A stretch of 64,000 nucleotides of DNA from DASQDN01 sp963833675 (GTDB lineage: Bacteria; Acidobacteriota; Terriglobia; Bryobacterales; Bryobacteraceae), in the NCBI GenBank assembly GCA_963833675.1, contig CAWHYW010000047.1, positions 1-64,000 of the forward strand, in the 5' to 3' direction. The position numbers and the translations under genes were made by a program. Shown here piece by piece: positions 1-8,707 of this stretch. Every line of letters starts with the position of its first letter. The first letter of the stretch is position 1. The notes under the pieces were generated by a model. The model was not told where the DNA came from and ran no database searches. It saw only the letters and a list, made by a program, of their open reading frames with translations.

Positions 1-361
1 GTTCATCTGAGCGACTACAACTCCTCCTTGGACCTGACACTACAACGCGGCGATGTTGACCTGCGTCCTGCGTTACCGCTATCCAAGACGGACATTGAAG
101 TTGGAGTGGAAATGTAGATCTTGCAATTCCGCGCGGAGCAAAGTTCACCCTAAAAGCTCGTGTGGATAAAGGTGACATCGAAAACGACTACGGCGATACG
201 CTGCGGCAGACAAGCGAAAGCAGAGGCGCACACTTGTCGGAGGTGTCGGCGACGGACCCGCAGTCAGCATAACGAGCGAGCGAGGAACCGTAACGGTCCG
301 CAAATCGGAAGAAGCTCCACCGAGCTCGCCTTTGACACCGCAGCCGCCCCAGCCCCGGTAA
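1..361 (+). CDS. C-terminal part of a DUF4097-like beta-repeat protein (partial, frameshifted)
   Basis: The window opens inside a gene. Reading in frame 1 gives a stretch with LQRGDVDLRP, and after a one-base shift near 118 the frame continues as IPRGAKFTLKARVDKGDIEN. A second shift near 238 leads into GPAVSITSERGTVTVRKS, and the frame ends in a proline-rich tail with stop at 359-361. Alternating short beta strands with repeated G-D/G-T turns (RGDVDL, KGDIEN, RGTVTV) are typical of the DUF4097 adhesin-like beta-helix found in many envelope proteins. The function of that family is poorly known. The N-terminus lies outside the window, so a signal peptide or membrane anchor cannot be assessed. 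The two breaks are probably sequencing indels. Confidence 0.5.
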
Positions 362-401
362 AGCCGACGAGAGCGGAGAGCAACTGAGCGAATCGTCGGC
401 T

Positions 402-1196
402 ATGACTGTTGTCATTCTGGGGTGCGGCTATACGGGGAGCATGTCGCACGGAGAATGATGCGATACAGATCGCGCGTCATCTGCACGTCGCGGGATATCA
501 CCCGTTTGGCCCGCCTCCGGGACCAGAGTTATCGCGCTGGATACCACCAAGCCGTTTTCGCTCGATTTCGTTCCTCCGGAAAGCCTCGTGCTCCACTCGA
601 TTCCGCCGCCCGGGAACAGCCATCCAGAGGCCATCGTAACCGCCCTGGGCAATAGGCCAAAACGATTGGTATATCTGTCCACGACGGGTGTTTACGGCGA
701 TCAGCGCGATGTCTCTGAATTATCGCGTCCCGCGCCGCTGCACGGCAGCATGGCAAAGATTGCGAGTGGAAGAGGCTGTCCTGACCTCCGGATTTCGTCT
801 GTTGTCCTTCGCCCGGCAGCCATTTACGGTCCTGGACGAGGCATTCACGTGAGTATGGCTGAAGGGCGGTTCCGCCTGGTGGGCGACGGCAGTAATTTCG
901 TCTCGCGGATTCACGTCGAGGACCTGGCGACCCACATCGAGCGGGCTCTGTTGACCGATATTTCGGGAGCTTGGCCGGTCGCGGACGAGCACCCGTGCAC
1001 ATCCCTGGAGATCGCGAAATATACCGCCAGGCTGCTCCGCATGCCGCTTCCGGAGCAATCCGCCGCTGAGGACGTACACCACACCCGGCGCGCCGACCGC
1101 CGCGTGGATGGGGCCGCCATTCGTAAGGCGCTAAATTTAACGTTGCGATATCCCTCGTATCGCGAAGGCATACCGGCCGCATTGGAATTTTTTTAA
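402..1196 (+). CDS. NAD(P)-dependent epimerase/dehydratase, SDR superfamily (frameshifted)
   Basis: The ATG at 402 begins MTVVILGCGYTG, a Rossmann GxGxxG start, and the frame breaks near 437. The middle and C-terminal part reads cleanly from about 525 (DTTKPFSLDFVPPESLVLHS, then RLVYLSTTGVYGD). Between about 750 and 795 another frame gives RLRVEEAVLTSG, after which the first frame resumes with VVLRPAAIYGPGRG and FVSRIHVEDLA. These are classic extended-SDR landmarks: the STTGVYG active-site region, the LRPAAIYGPGRG substrate loop and the HVED segment. At about 260 residues it is close to the short YeeZ-like epimerases. The substrate cannot be named. The gene ends about 45 bases before the GGDEF/EAL gene on the same strand. 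Confidence 0.7.
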
Positions 1197-1240
1197 AGAA
1201 TTGCTCAAGCGCTCGTTCGGGCAGTCGAAGAGCTTTGAGG

Positions 1241-3481
1241 ATGGCAGTCGAGTCGCGCATTCCCGAACCGGCACAGCAGCAGGATGCGTTCACCCTGATG
1301 CATCAGCTGCAAGCGTTGCAGCACGCCTTCGATTCGTCCGACCGCAAAGCTTTCGAGAGTGCGCTGCAGGCGAGTGAACATCGGTACCGTGAGCTCTTCG
1401 ATAACGTCCTCAGCGGAGTGTATCGGATGACTCCGGATGGCGCGGTGGTCCTGGCGAACCCGGCGCTCGCAAAAATGCTCGGCTATGCGCAAGCCAATAC
1501 GACGGTTATCCGGCGAGTCGATTCTGAAGCATTTGATCGGCGGTTGGAGCAGGAAGGCGAAGTGCACGGGCTCGAATCGACATGGATCCGTAAAGACGGA
1601 GGACACATTCTGGTTCGCGAGACCGCAAAGGCCGTAAAGGACCTCGGCGGCAGGACGGTCTTCTACGAAGGAATTGTCGAAGACATCACCGGCAAAAGGC
1701 GTGCGGAGATGTTCGATCGAGAATGCCGCCAGGTGCTGGAAATGGTGGCCCGGAACGAGACGCTGGATGAAATACTCTTGCGCATCTCGGCGCTGCTCGA
1801 GGGGCAAGGGCCGGGACGAACCTGCTACATCGCGCTGCGCAAAGACGGAAAGCTCTATCCGGTTCCGGGTTCTCGATTGCCTGACGACCTGTGTCGGACG
1901 GGAGTGCCGGTTCGAGCCGGATATGGCGCCAGCGCGCACGCTGTACATACCCGCAAGACGGTCATCGTGAGAGATGCGGCAAACTCCGAGGAGTTCTCGC
2001 ATGTGCGCGAGCTGGCCGAACAATTGAAGATCGGATCAGCCTGGAGCAGTCCGATCTGCGCCGACGGCGAGGCTCAAGGAGCAATTGCGGTGTTTCGGCA
2101 CGATACGCACGGACCGGACACACAGGAAATCCATATGGCCGAAACCGCCAGCCGGCTAGCGACGGTGGCGATCGAGCATCGGCGGCTTTATGAAAACCTT
2201 CACCGGCAGGCGACAAGGGACACCCTGACTGGCCTACCCAACCGCTTCGTATTCGAGCAGAGTCTGGCCGAATCGCTACAGCAAAACGCGAACGTCGCGC
2301 TCCTCTGGATCGATCTGGATCGCTTCAAGGAAGTCAATGACACTCTTGGACATCGAGTAGGCGACGCGCTGATTCAAAAGGTCGCGGCGCGCCTGTCAGA
2401 GTGCGCGGAGACCGGCGCTCTCGTCGCGCGGACCGGCGGCGACGAATTCGCGATTGTTCTGAATCCTTCCGAGAGCCGTCCTTACGCCGAGGCGTGCGCG
2501 CTGCGCGTGCTTGCGGCGTTGCAAGGAGCGTTTGAGGTGGAAGAATACGAGCTCTTTGTGACCGCGAGTGTCGGAATCAGCGTTTTCCCAAGCGATGCCC
2601 TTACCTCCATCGAACTGCATCAAAAAGCGGACGCGGCCATGTATCGCGCCAAGAGCCGAGGGCGAAACTGCTACGCGTTCTACGATGCAAATCTGGAACG
2701 CGGCGCGAAAGAGCGGCTCGAAACCGAAACCGGCTTGCGCCGCGCTCTCCAGAATGACGAGTTGAGGCTGTTTTACCAGCCGCAAGTAGATCTGCAGGGA
2801 AATCTCAAGGGTATGGAGGCGCTTCTCAGATGGGAGCATCCCAAACGGGGATTGATTGCGCCGGCCGACTTCATCCCGATTGCTGAGGAGACCGGTTTGA
2901 TCGTGCCTATCGGCTCCTGGGTGATCCGCGAGGCGTGTCGTCAATGTGCGGAATGGCATCGCGCCGGTTACGCGGATCTGAAGGTTGCGGTGAATGTGTC
3001 GGCTCTACAGTTTTACTTTTCCGACTTGTTGGAGATCGTTAGGAGCGCGTTGACTTCCTGCGACCTGCGGCCGGAGTGCCTGGAGTTGGAATTGACAGAG
3101 AGCCTCATCATGAGGAACTCAGACGATTCAGCGAAAGAGCTTCAACGGCTGCGTTCGTTGGGAGTCACAGTGGCAATTGACGACTTTGGCACTGGGTACT
3201 CGTCTTTGAGCTATCTCAAGAAATTGCCGGTGGATTTGCTTAAGATTGACCGCTCGTTCCTGCAGGACGTTGATGTTGTCAGCACATGCGCCCTAATCCA
3301 GGCGATCACTGCGCTCGCGCACAGCATGGGCTTGCGGGTCGCGGCCGAAGGCATCGAAACGCAGTTACAATTTGATTCGATCCGCCGCATCGGTGTGGAT
3401 CTGGCCCAGGGTTATCTTTTTGGCAAGCCGATGCCGATAGAGATGGCGACCGGTTATCTGGAAACGGCCTACGCGAACTGA
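1241..3481 (+). CDS. PAS-GAF-GGDEF-EAL cyclic-di-GMP signalling protein
   Basis: About 746 residues, uninterrupted. Order: a short N-terminal helix, a PAS/PAC domain (about residues 45-150, with NVLSGVYRMTPDGAVVLANP), a GAF domain (about 165-310), GGDEF (about 330-490) and EAL (about 500-745). The GGDEF motif is intact (ARTGGDEFAIVL), so diguanylate cyclase activity is possible. The inhibitory RxxD I-site expected just upstream is absent (ETGA there). The EAL domain keeps GMEALLRWEH, LELTESLIM, DDFGTGYSSLSYLKK and KIDRSF, so phosphodiesterase activity is likely. No membrane span is seen, so it should be cytoplasmic and sense a small ligand or redox cue through PAS/GAF. The ATG at 1241 is preferred over an in-frame TTG at 1235. 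Confidence 0.93.
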   Translation: MAVESRIPEPAQQQDAFTLMHQLQALQHAFDSSDRKAFESALQASEHRYRELFDNVLSGVYRMTPDGAVVLANPALAKMLGYAQANTTVIRRVDSEAFDRRLEQEGEVHGLESTWIRKDGGHILVRETAKAVKDLGGRTVFYEGIVEDITGKRRAEMFDRECRQVLEMVARNETLDEILLRISALLEGQGPGRTCYIALRKDGKLYPVPGSRLPDDLCRTGVPVRAGYGASAHAVHTRKTVIVRDAANSEEFSHVRELAEQLKIGSAWSSPICADGEAQGAIAVFRHDTHGPDTQEIHMAETASRLATVAIEHRRLYENLHRQATRDTLTGLPNRFVFEQSLAESLQQNANVALLWIDLDRFKEVNDTLGHRVGDALIQKVAARLSECAETGALVARTGGDEFAIVLNPSESRPYAEACALRVLAALQGAFEVEEYELFVTASVGISVFPSDALTSIELHQKADAAMYRAKSRGRNCYAFYDANLERGAKERLETETGLRRALQNDELRLFYQPQVDLQGNLKGMEALLRWEHPKRGLIAPADFIPIAEETGLIVPIGSWVIREACRQCAEWHRAGYADLKVAVNVSALQFYFSDLLEIVRSALTSCDLRPECLELELTESLIMRNSDDSAKELQRLRSLGVTVAIDDFGTGYSSLSYLKKLPVDLLKIDRSFLQDVDVVSTCALIQAITALAHSMGLRVAAEGIETQLQFDSIRRIGVDLAQGYLFGKPMPIEMATGYLETAYAN

Positions 3482-3493
3482 AACGGAGCCATC

Positions 3494-4282
3494 TTAGGGA
3501 CGGCAAATACCTCTCTCACTCTTTCGTACGAACTCGACGAGATGGCGGGCGGGCGACGAGTTGCATTCAGCGCCCATTCGATCCAATGCCTGCTTCAGCT
3601 TGAGCCCCGACTTATAGAGGAGCCGGTATGCTCGCTTCAAATCTGTGATGTCGGTGTCAGGGACTCCGGCCCTCTGAAGACCCACGGTATTGATCCCCAC
3701 AGGGGTGATGTCGAATCCCGAATACAGAAAATATGGAGGCGCGTCGGCATTTACGCGCGTATTCCCTCCGATCATCGCCAGCGTTCCAACCTTCGAGAAC
3801 TGGTGGATCACCACCCCGCCCGATATGAAAGCACGGTCTCCTATGTCCACATAACCGGCAACAAGCGCGCAACTCGCGATGACGGTGTCGTTGCCGATCG
3901 TCGCGTTGTGCGCTATGTGACCGGAAGTCATTATGTAGTTGCCATTTCCGATCGTCGTCTCACTCTCTGGTTTTGTGCCGCGAGAGATCGTGTAATGCTC
4001 GCGTACCTTGTTGTCGTTTCCGAGTCGCAGATAACTTCGTTCGCCAGTGAAGTTCTTGTCGAGAGGATCTGTCCCAAGCGCCGTGCCCGCTGAGATTTCG
4101 TTTCTGTCGCCCATGGATGTCCATCGCTTTATGTAGACATATGGCTCGAGAATGCATTCGGAACCGAGGACGACATCGGATTCAATCACGCAAAATTCTC
4201 CGATACTACAGCGCGGCCCAATGACGGCGTCGCGATGAACGCGCGCAGTGGGAGCAATGCGCGCAGACGGGTCGATTGGCAT
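3494..4282 (-). CDS. lpxA: Acyl-[ACP]--UDP-N-acetylglucosamine O-acyltransferase
   Basis: 262 residues, the normal LpxA length. It catalyses the first step of lipid A synthesis, 3-O-acylation of UDP-GlcNAc, in the cytoplasm. The N-terminal two thirds is a left-handed beta helix built of hexapeptide repeats (IAPTARVHRDAVIGPRC, IGNGNYIMTSGHIAHNATIG), and the GHIAHN segment carries the catalytic histidine. The family marker LRLGNDNKVREHYTISRGT and the C-terminal helical segment ending near DLKRAYRLLYKSGLKLKQAL distinguish it from other hexapeptide acyltransferases. It is transcribed divergently from lpxD with only about 19 bases between the two start codons, an unusual arrangement because these genes normally lie in one lpxD-fabZ-lpxA operon. 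Confidence 0.95.
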   Translation of the reverse strand: MPIDPSARIAPTARVHRDAVIGPRCSIGEFCVIESDVVLGSECILEPYVYIKRWTSMGDRNEISAGTALGTDPLDKNFTGERSYLRLGNDNKVREHYTISRGTKPESETTIGNGNYIMTSGHIAHNATIGNDTVIASCALVAGYVDIGDRAFISGGVVIHQFSKVGTLAMIGGNTRVNADAPPYFLYSGFDITPVGINTVGLQRAGVPDTDITDLKRAYRLLYKSGLKLKQALDRMGAECNSSPARHLVEFVRKSERGICRP

Positions 4283-4301
4283 TCCTTTGTATGATACAAG
4301 C

Positions 4302-5311
4302 GTGCTGGTTAGGCAAATCGCTGCGCTACTCGCGGCTGAGTATCAGGGTGATAGCGAACGAGAGATCCATGCAGTGGCGCCGCTTGAAAGTGCGGCCGCC
4401 GGCGACTTGAGCTTCGTTGGCAGCCGGAAATTGTTCGAAGCTGCACAGCAATCGTCGGCAGGCTGCCTGATCGCCACACCCGAATATCCCGCCCTGCCTG
4501 AGCAAACCGTTGTTCGTTCTCCTCAACCTCGTGCGGCGTTTGCGGCTGTTGTTGCGAAGCTTTACCCCGACCGGCGCCCGGAGGCTGGTGTTCATCCAAC
4601 AGCAGTCATTGGGGCCGGGGCGCGAATCCATCCGAGTTGCTCGATTGCGCCGTATGTAACCGTGGGCGCTGAAACGGAGATCGGCGAAGGAACGATCATC
4701 GGGCCGGGCTGTGCCATTGGAGAACGCGTGCAAATCGGCAAGGATTCCCGACTTCATGGGCGAGTAACGATCTACGCTGATGTACGTGTCGGCGCTCGCG
4801 CTGTATTGCACTCGGGCTGCGTCATCGGCGCGGACGGATTCGGCTTTGCGCTCGCTGGCGATCGCTATCAGAAGTTTCCCCAAGTTGGCCGGGTCGAGTT
4901 GGGCGATGACGTAGAAATAGGGCGAACGCCTGCGTCGATCGTGCTGCTCTCGGAGTCACGGTGATCGGTGAGGGAACCAAGCTCGACAACATGGTTCACA
5001 TCGGCCACAACTGCCGGATTGGCCGCCACGTCGTGATCGCGGCCCAGACCGGACTGTCTGGCGGCGTCGTGGTTGAAGATTACGCAGTCATCGGCGGCCA
5101 GGTCGGGATTGGTGATAAAGCGCGGATTGAATCCAAAGCGGTCTTGGGATCGGGAAGCGGCGTCTTAACGTCGAAGATCATTCGATCCGGTCAGACCGTG
5201 TGGGGAACTCCTGCGCGTCCATTGAAAGAACATCTCCAGCTCTTGGCCAACCTCTCGAGGATACCGGAGCTTCGGGCCGATGTGGCGGATTTGAAGAAAC
5301 GACTCAAGTGA
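4302..5311 (+). CDS. lpxD: UDP-3-O-(3-hydroxyacyl)glucosamine N-acyltransferase (one frameshift)
   Basis: The third step of lipid A synthesis. A GTG at 4302 begins LVRQIAALL and an N-terminal uridine-binding region (VAPLESAAAGDLSFVG), followed by hexapeptide repeats (HPTAVIGAGARIHPSCSIAP). The catalytic-histidine block DNMVHIGHNCRIGRH lies in the second half. The frame breaks near 4921 in a run of G: one more G there restores EIGANACVDRAALG and joins the two halves, which strongly suggests a homopolymer deletion in the data. The total would be about 336 residues, the usual size. A C-terminal coiled tail ends RADVADLKKRLK. The stop overlaps the next gene's GTG. FabZ and LpxB are not nearby. 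Confidence 0.92.
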
Positions 5312-5712
5312 TCCTCGTAGTGGGTGGTAGCGGTCGGAAGGTAGGTAAGACGACCGTGGCTTGCGAAATCATCGCAGCTACGCGAGAAGCCCATTGGACA
5401 GCAATCAAGATAACTCCGCACGCGCACGAACGAACCTTGCATGGCGACTCCGAGCGTTATCTCGAAGCCGGAGCAGCAAAAGCTCTGCTTGTCGGCGGCA
5501 ACGAAACTCTCGAGCTACCCAGGGGAAACACTTTGATCGAATCCAATAGCATCCTGGATTTGATCGATCCGGATCTGTTCGTTTTTGTGGACGGCGGAGG
5601 CGAGTGGAAGTGTTCGGCCTCCCGTGTCGCTGGAAAGGCGCAATACGTCGTCCGGGGTCATGCCACCAGCGAGTTGATCGAGCGGGTACGGTCGTTTATT
5701 CGGATCGGATAG
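5308..5712 (+). CDS. Small P-loop NTPase, MobB-like
   Basis: About 134 residues from a GTG that overlaps the lpxD stop (GTGA), so probably co-transcribed and coupled. It begins VILVVGGSGRKVGKTTVACE, a Walker A motif, followed by IKITPHAHERTLHGDS, resembling the IKHDxH stretch of MobB (molybdopterin-guanine dinucleotide biosynthesis). A Walker-B-like strand DPDLFVFVDGGG lies near residue 92. MobB-like P-loop proteins are often of uncertain role, and no molybdenum-cofactor gene is near. Its placement after lpxD suggests a possible role connected with the envelope, but nothing in the sequence proves it. Confidence 0.6.
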   Translation: MILVVGGSGRKVGKTTVACEIIAATREAHWTAIKITPHAHERTLHGDSERYLEAGAAKALLVGGNETLELPRGNTLIESNSILDLIDPDLFVFVDGGGEWKCSASRVAGKAQYVVRGHATSELIERVRSFIRIG

Positions 5713-6279
5713 GAGATGTCGCACGTTTCATCGCGGCCGCGGAATCCCGGCGGAAACGTGCCTGAAGCATGCGTACGATCGGTTGGCCGATGCGCGCTAG
5801 CGTCGTTTGAGGCAACGAAATTGCGCGGATCCGGTACATGACAGCGGTACTCACTGGATCGATGAACACCTCGAACAGCTCTTCCCCGCTCTCGGCGTGG
5901 TTGGTCAGTGTTCCGTAAGCAAAACCCGAAGCGAGGCTCACCAGCGGCGCCGGTAACACAGTAGAGCACCCGAACGCCATTTAAGGACCAGAACCCGAGA
6001 TGGTGAATCAGGATGACCGACACAGTTCCGACCTTTACACCTGTCTGCCGAGGAAAGGCCTCTACCCACCCGATGTCGAACTGCTTCCATTTCAGGAGGG
6101 CATCACGCGCTCGCACGAAGTCCTCTTGGCCGTGCCCGATTGCAACGACTTGTTCGTCGAATTTGTCATTGCAACATACGTTCATGACGAGCCCTGCTGG
6201 ACCGTATGACAGGCGTAGTTCGCGCGAGTTCGAGGAAGCGATCGATGTCGTGTTGGGATGGACGTCGCGTCAGGAACAT
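5696..6279 (-). CDS. DUF1990 family protein (frameshifted)
   Basis: The ATG at 6279 begins FLTRRPSQHDIDRFLELART, followed by a break near 6190. The next frame reads ALLKWKQFDIGWVEAFP. After a second break near 5955 it reads GFAYGTLTNHAESGEELFEV, then MYRIRAISLPQTTLARIGQP. These three blocks match the order and wording of the DUF1990 family (RRPT...IDRFL, ALxxWxxF, FAYGTLxxHxExGEE), about 180 residues and of unknown biochemical function. The gene starts 6 bases after the TetR stop, so the two form an operon. The 3' end overlaps the end of the convergent P-loop gene. Confidence 0.75.
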
Positions 6280-6285
6280 AATGCG

Positions 6286-7006
6286 TCAAGCTTCGGCTGG
6301 AGTGCCGAAGAGTCCTTCACGTATCAATTCGTCCATTGCTAATACAAACTGTCGAATAGGTGGCAGACGCAGCGTGAGCGCCGCGGACGGCAGCATCCGT
6401 TGCATCAACGCGACGAGCGCCACGGTCGCGCGTTGTTTGGGCGTCTTGTCGAGAAGCCACCACAACAGCACCCCGAGATGTACGAGATACAACACCCTGC
6501 CGAGTGCAGCAGCCAGCGGGGGCTTCCGGCAGGTCGTCCGAAGAGGCAACCGCGTCCTCGAAGACGCGCTGCACCCGCTCACGCGAGAAGGCCGTTCCCG
6601 CAGCGAACACCCCGTCATCGGGGTCGCCAATGAGTACTGGGATCAATACACGCAGAGCGAGACGGTGCGGCTCAAGAACATTCAAGCTTGTTTCGAGCGC
6701 AAAAATAAAGCGGTCGCGCCACTTGCCCGGTGGCATGCTTGCGGCCTGACGTGCATAATCCTTCGAGAGTTGCTCATAGAGAGCGATGATCACCGCCTGC
6801 TTGCTCGGGAAATACCGATATAGTAGGCCGACGCTGACATCCGCCTCTTTGGCAATATCGCGCAGGGTCGTCGCCTCGTAGCCGCGTTGTGCGATCATCC
6901 GCATCGCTGTTTGATAAAGGGAATCTTTGGTTTCCACGCCACGTGAGGTTCGGCCTCGCGGCCGGCCTCGTTGTTGCGGCTTGACGTTTTTGGTGAACAT
7001 GTTCAT
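6286..7006 (-). CDS. TetR/AcrR family transcriptional regulator (one frameshift)
   Basis: The N-terminal domain is a standard TetR helix-turn-helix: YQTAMRMIAQRGYEATTLRD then IAKEADVSVGLLYRYFPSKQ. The ligand-binding domain follows and its frame breaks near 6510; the rest reads VLYLVHLGVLLWWLLDKTPK and ends MDELIREGLFGTPAEA. Total about 240 residues. The start at 7006 leaves only 13 bases before the divergent DCC-family gene, and a perfect TTAATATTAA palindrome fills that gap. The true start may therefore be a later in-frame codon. It is followed by the DUF1990 gene and faces the DCC/TIGR01777 pair, which it may control. Confidence 0.85.
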
Positions 7007-7016
7007 TTAATATTAA
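7007..7016. promoter_or_regulatory. 10-bp palindrome between the divergent tetR-like and DCC genes, candidate operator
   Basis: TTAATATTAA is a perfect inverted repeat lying exactly in the 13-base gap between the two divergent start codons. It is AT-rich in a GC-rich neighbourhood. TetR-type regulators commonly bind palindromes next to their own gene, so this is a natural candidate operator. The function is inferred from position and symmetry only. Confidence 0.4.
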
Positions 7017-7019
7017 TGC

Positions 7020-7467
7020 ATGGTCAGCTTTCCGATGCAATCAGTTTTGAAGCCGAACGGCTTACACCTCGTGCTGTACGACGGCGTATGCGGTTTATGC
7101 AACCGGCTTTTGCAATTCCTCCTGCGGCACGATCGGCGCGGTGTTTTCGTTTCGCTTCGCTCCAAAGTGCAGCAGCTCGAGCCCTGGTAGAGCGAGCGGC
7201 GGCAATTCGCACGATTTGAAATCCTTCTACGTCCTTGCGAATTACCGCACACAAGAGTCATGCGTGTTCAAACGGAGCGATGCCGCCCTTTTCGTCGTGG
7301 GTGAACTTGGGTGGCCATGGAAGGTGATGCGCGCGATGCGCGTGGCTCCGCAGGGACTCCGTGACCATGTATACGACCTGGTGGCCCGAATTCGCTACCG
7401 CGCCTTCGGGAAGTCTGAACATTGTCTGATGCCGCGTCCAGAGTTCCGAAATCGCTTCATCGATTAA
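7020..7467 (+). CDS. DCC family thiol-disulfide oxidoreductase, DUF393 (frameshifted)
   Basis: From ATG 7020 the protein reads LVLYDGVCGLCNRLLQFLLR; DGVCGLCN is the CxxC-containing signature of the DCC (DUF393) family. A break near 7140-7195 interrupts FRFASLQSAAARAL. The sequence then continues as DLKSFYVLANYRTQESCVFK, RSDAALFVVGELGWPWKVMR and ends RYRAFGKSEHCLMP plus a short tail. Order and total length (about 148 residues) match the family. It is probably a cytoplasmic redox protein, but partners are unknown. It sits upstream of the TIGR01777 epimerase with about ten bases between them, so the two are likely one operon opposite the TetR regulator. Confidence 0.8.
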
Positions 7468-7477
7468 GGGAAAGCGT

Positions 7478-8500
7478 GTGAAGATCGTGATTCCAGGCGG
7501 GTCAGGACAAGTCGGGACCGTTTTGGCGCGTGCATTTCACGCCGAGGGTCATGACGTAGTCGTCCTGAGCCGACGACCACAGGTTCGCCAGTGGCGCGTG
7601 GTCACGTGGGATGGCTGGAACCTGGATGTCTGGCAACGCGACATTGAGGGTTCGGACGTCGTGATCAATCTGACCGGCCGCAGTGTCAACTGCCGGTACA
7701 ACGCGGAGAATAGGAAAGAGATCTTCGAATCGCGTGTTATGTCCACGCGTGTTATCGGAGAGGCGATCCGCCGAGCGGCGTGCCCGCCGCGCTTATGGCT
7801 TCAAGCCAGCACCGCCACAATTTATGCCCACAGATACGATGACGTTAACGATGAGCACTCGGGCGTGCTTGGAGGCAGTGAATCGAGCGCTCCGAGTTCG
7901 TGGCGCTTCAGCATCGACGTCGCTCGGGCATGGGAGGAGGCCTTCGATGCGGCTGCCACAGGAAGGACTCGCAAAGTAGCACTCAGATCTGCGATGACCC
8001 TGAGTCCGGACGCTGGAGGAGTGTTCGACGCGCTCCTCGGGCTCGTACGACGCGGTCTCGGCGGCCGCGCAGGCAATGGCCGGCAATTTATGTCATGGAT
8101 CCATTACGAGGATTTTGTCGCGGCTGTTCGCTGGCTGATCGATCGAGATGATCGAAGGCGTCGTTAATATCGCGTCACCGAACCCGTTACCGAACGCAAA
8201 GTTCATGCGCCAGCTCCGAGAAGCTTGGGGAGCATCGTTTGGTTTTCCCGCTCGGGAGTGGATGCTCGAGATTGGGGGCGGTATTCATGCGAACAGAAAC
8301 CGAACTCATTTTTGAAGAGTCGCCGTGTCGTGCCGGGCAGACTGATCGCAAGCGGCTTCGCATTCAAATTTCCGTGTTGGGGCGACGCGGGGCGGGACCT
8401 GTGTCATCAATGGAAGGTCCTTCGAAAGAACGACTTCAATAACGGCTTATGGCTGGGTGTTAGGGACGGAATTCGCAACTGGTTGGTGACTGCTGCGTAA
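7478..8500 (+). CDS. TIGR01777 family NAD(P)-binding epimerase, YfcH-like (frameshifted)
   Basis: The N-terminus MKIVIPGGSGQVGTVLARAF is a Rossmann nucleotide-binding loop. Family landmarks follow: VINLTGRSVNCRYN, KEIFESRVMSTRVIGEAI, LWLQASTATIYAHRYD, LRSAMTLSPDAGGVFDALL and QFMSWIHYEDFVAAVRWLID. The frame breaks near 8150 and continues GVVNIASPNPLPNAKFMRQL, then breaks near 8285 and continues through RRVVPGRLIASGFAFKFP to DLCHQW. That last block is the usual family C-terminus, so the real stop may lie near 8412; the open frame runs on to 8500. The true product is about 310 residues. The substrate is not known for this family. Confidence 0.85.
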
Positions 8501-8582
8501 TGGGCTTCGCCGAACAGACCTCCGAATCTCAGTGATTTTGGCTCCTCAAAGATCGCAGCCTACCAACCAGGATGCAAGGCGT

Positions 8583-8610
8583 GTCCGAAATGTGTATACA
8601 AATTTCGGAC
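8583..8610. promoter_or_regulatory. 28-bp near-perfect palindrome between convergent genes
   Basis: The two 9-base arms GTCCGAAAT (8583-8591) and ATTTCGGAC (8602-8610) are exact reverse complements. The centre is itself an 8-base palindrome, TGTATACA (8593-8600). Over 28 bases only one symmetric pair (8592/8601) fails to match. It lies in a roughly 200-base gap between the ends of two convergent genes with no other recognisable content. It could be a protein-binding site or a bidirectional transcription stop. No T-tract follows on either strand. Confidence 0.55.
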
Positions 8611-8707
8611 AACAAACGGCATCGGTTCTTCCGCCTGAGGCCTCACGATCCTCGTGCCGCGAGCGGCACTGACCGCGATGCGACGGTGCTGCAGGCCAAT
8701 AGCTCGT

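Noticed and set aside
529..1293. 254-codon open frame on the minus strand
   Set aside because: It is antisense to the epimerase, whose motifs are clear in pieces on the plus strand; the translation has no domain-like features.
1205..2023. 272-codon open frame on the minus strand
   Set aside because: Shadow of the GGDEF/EAL gene; codon-position bias follows the plus strand.
4302..5311. lpxD as a true pseudogene
   Set aside because: Restoring one G in a G-run rejoins the full gene; lipid A synthesis genes are otherwise intact and the same kind of break occurs in essential proS.
8583..8610. dif site for XerC/XerD
   Set aside because: It is 28 bases with a TGTATA centre like dif, but the arms do not match the conserved right arm TTATGTTAAAT and are far more symmetric than dif.
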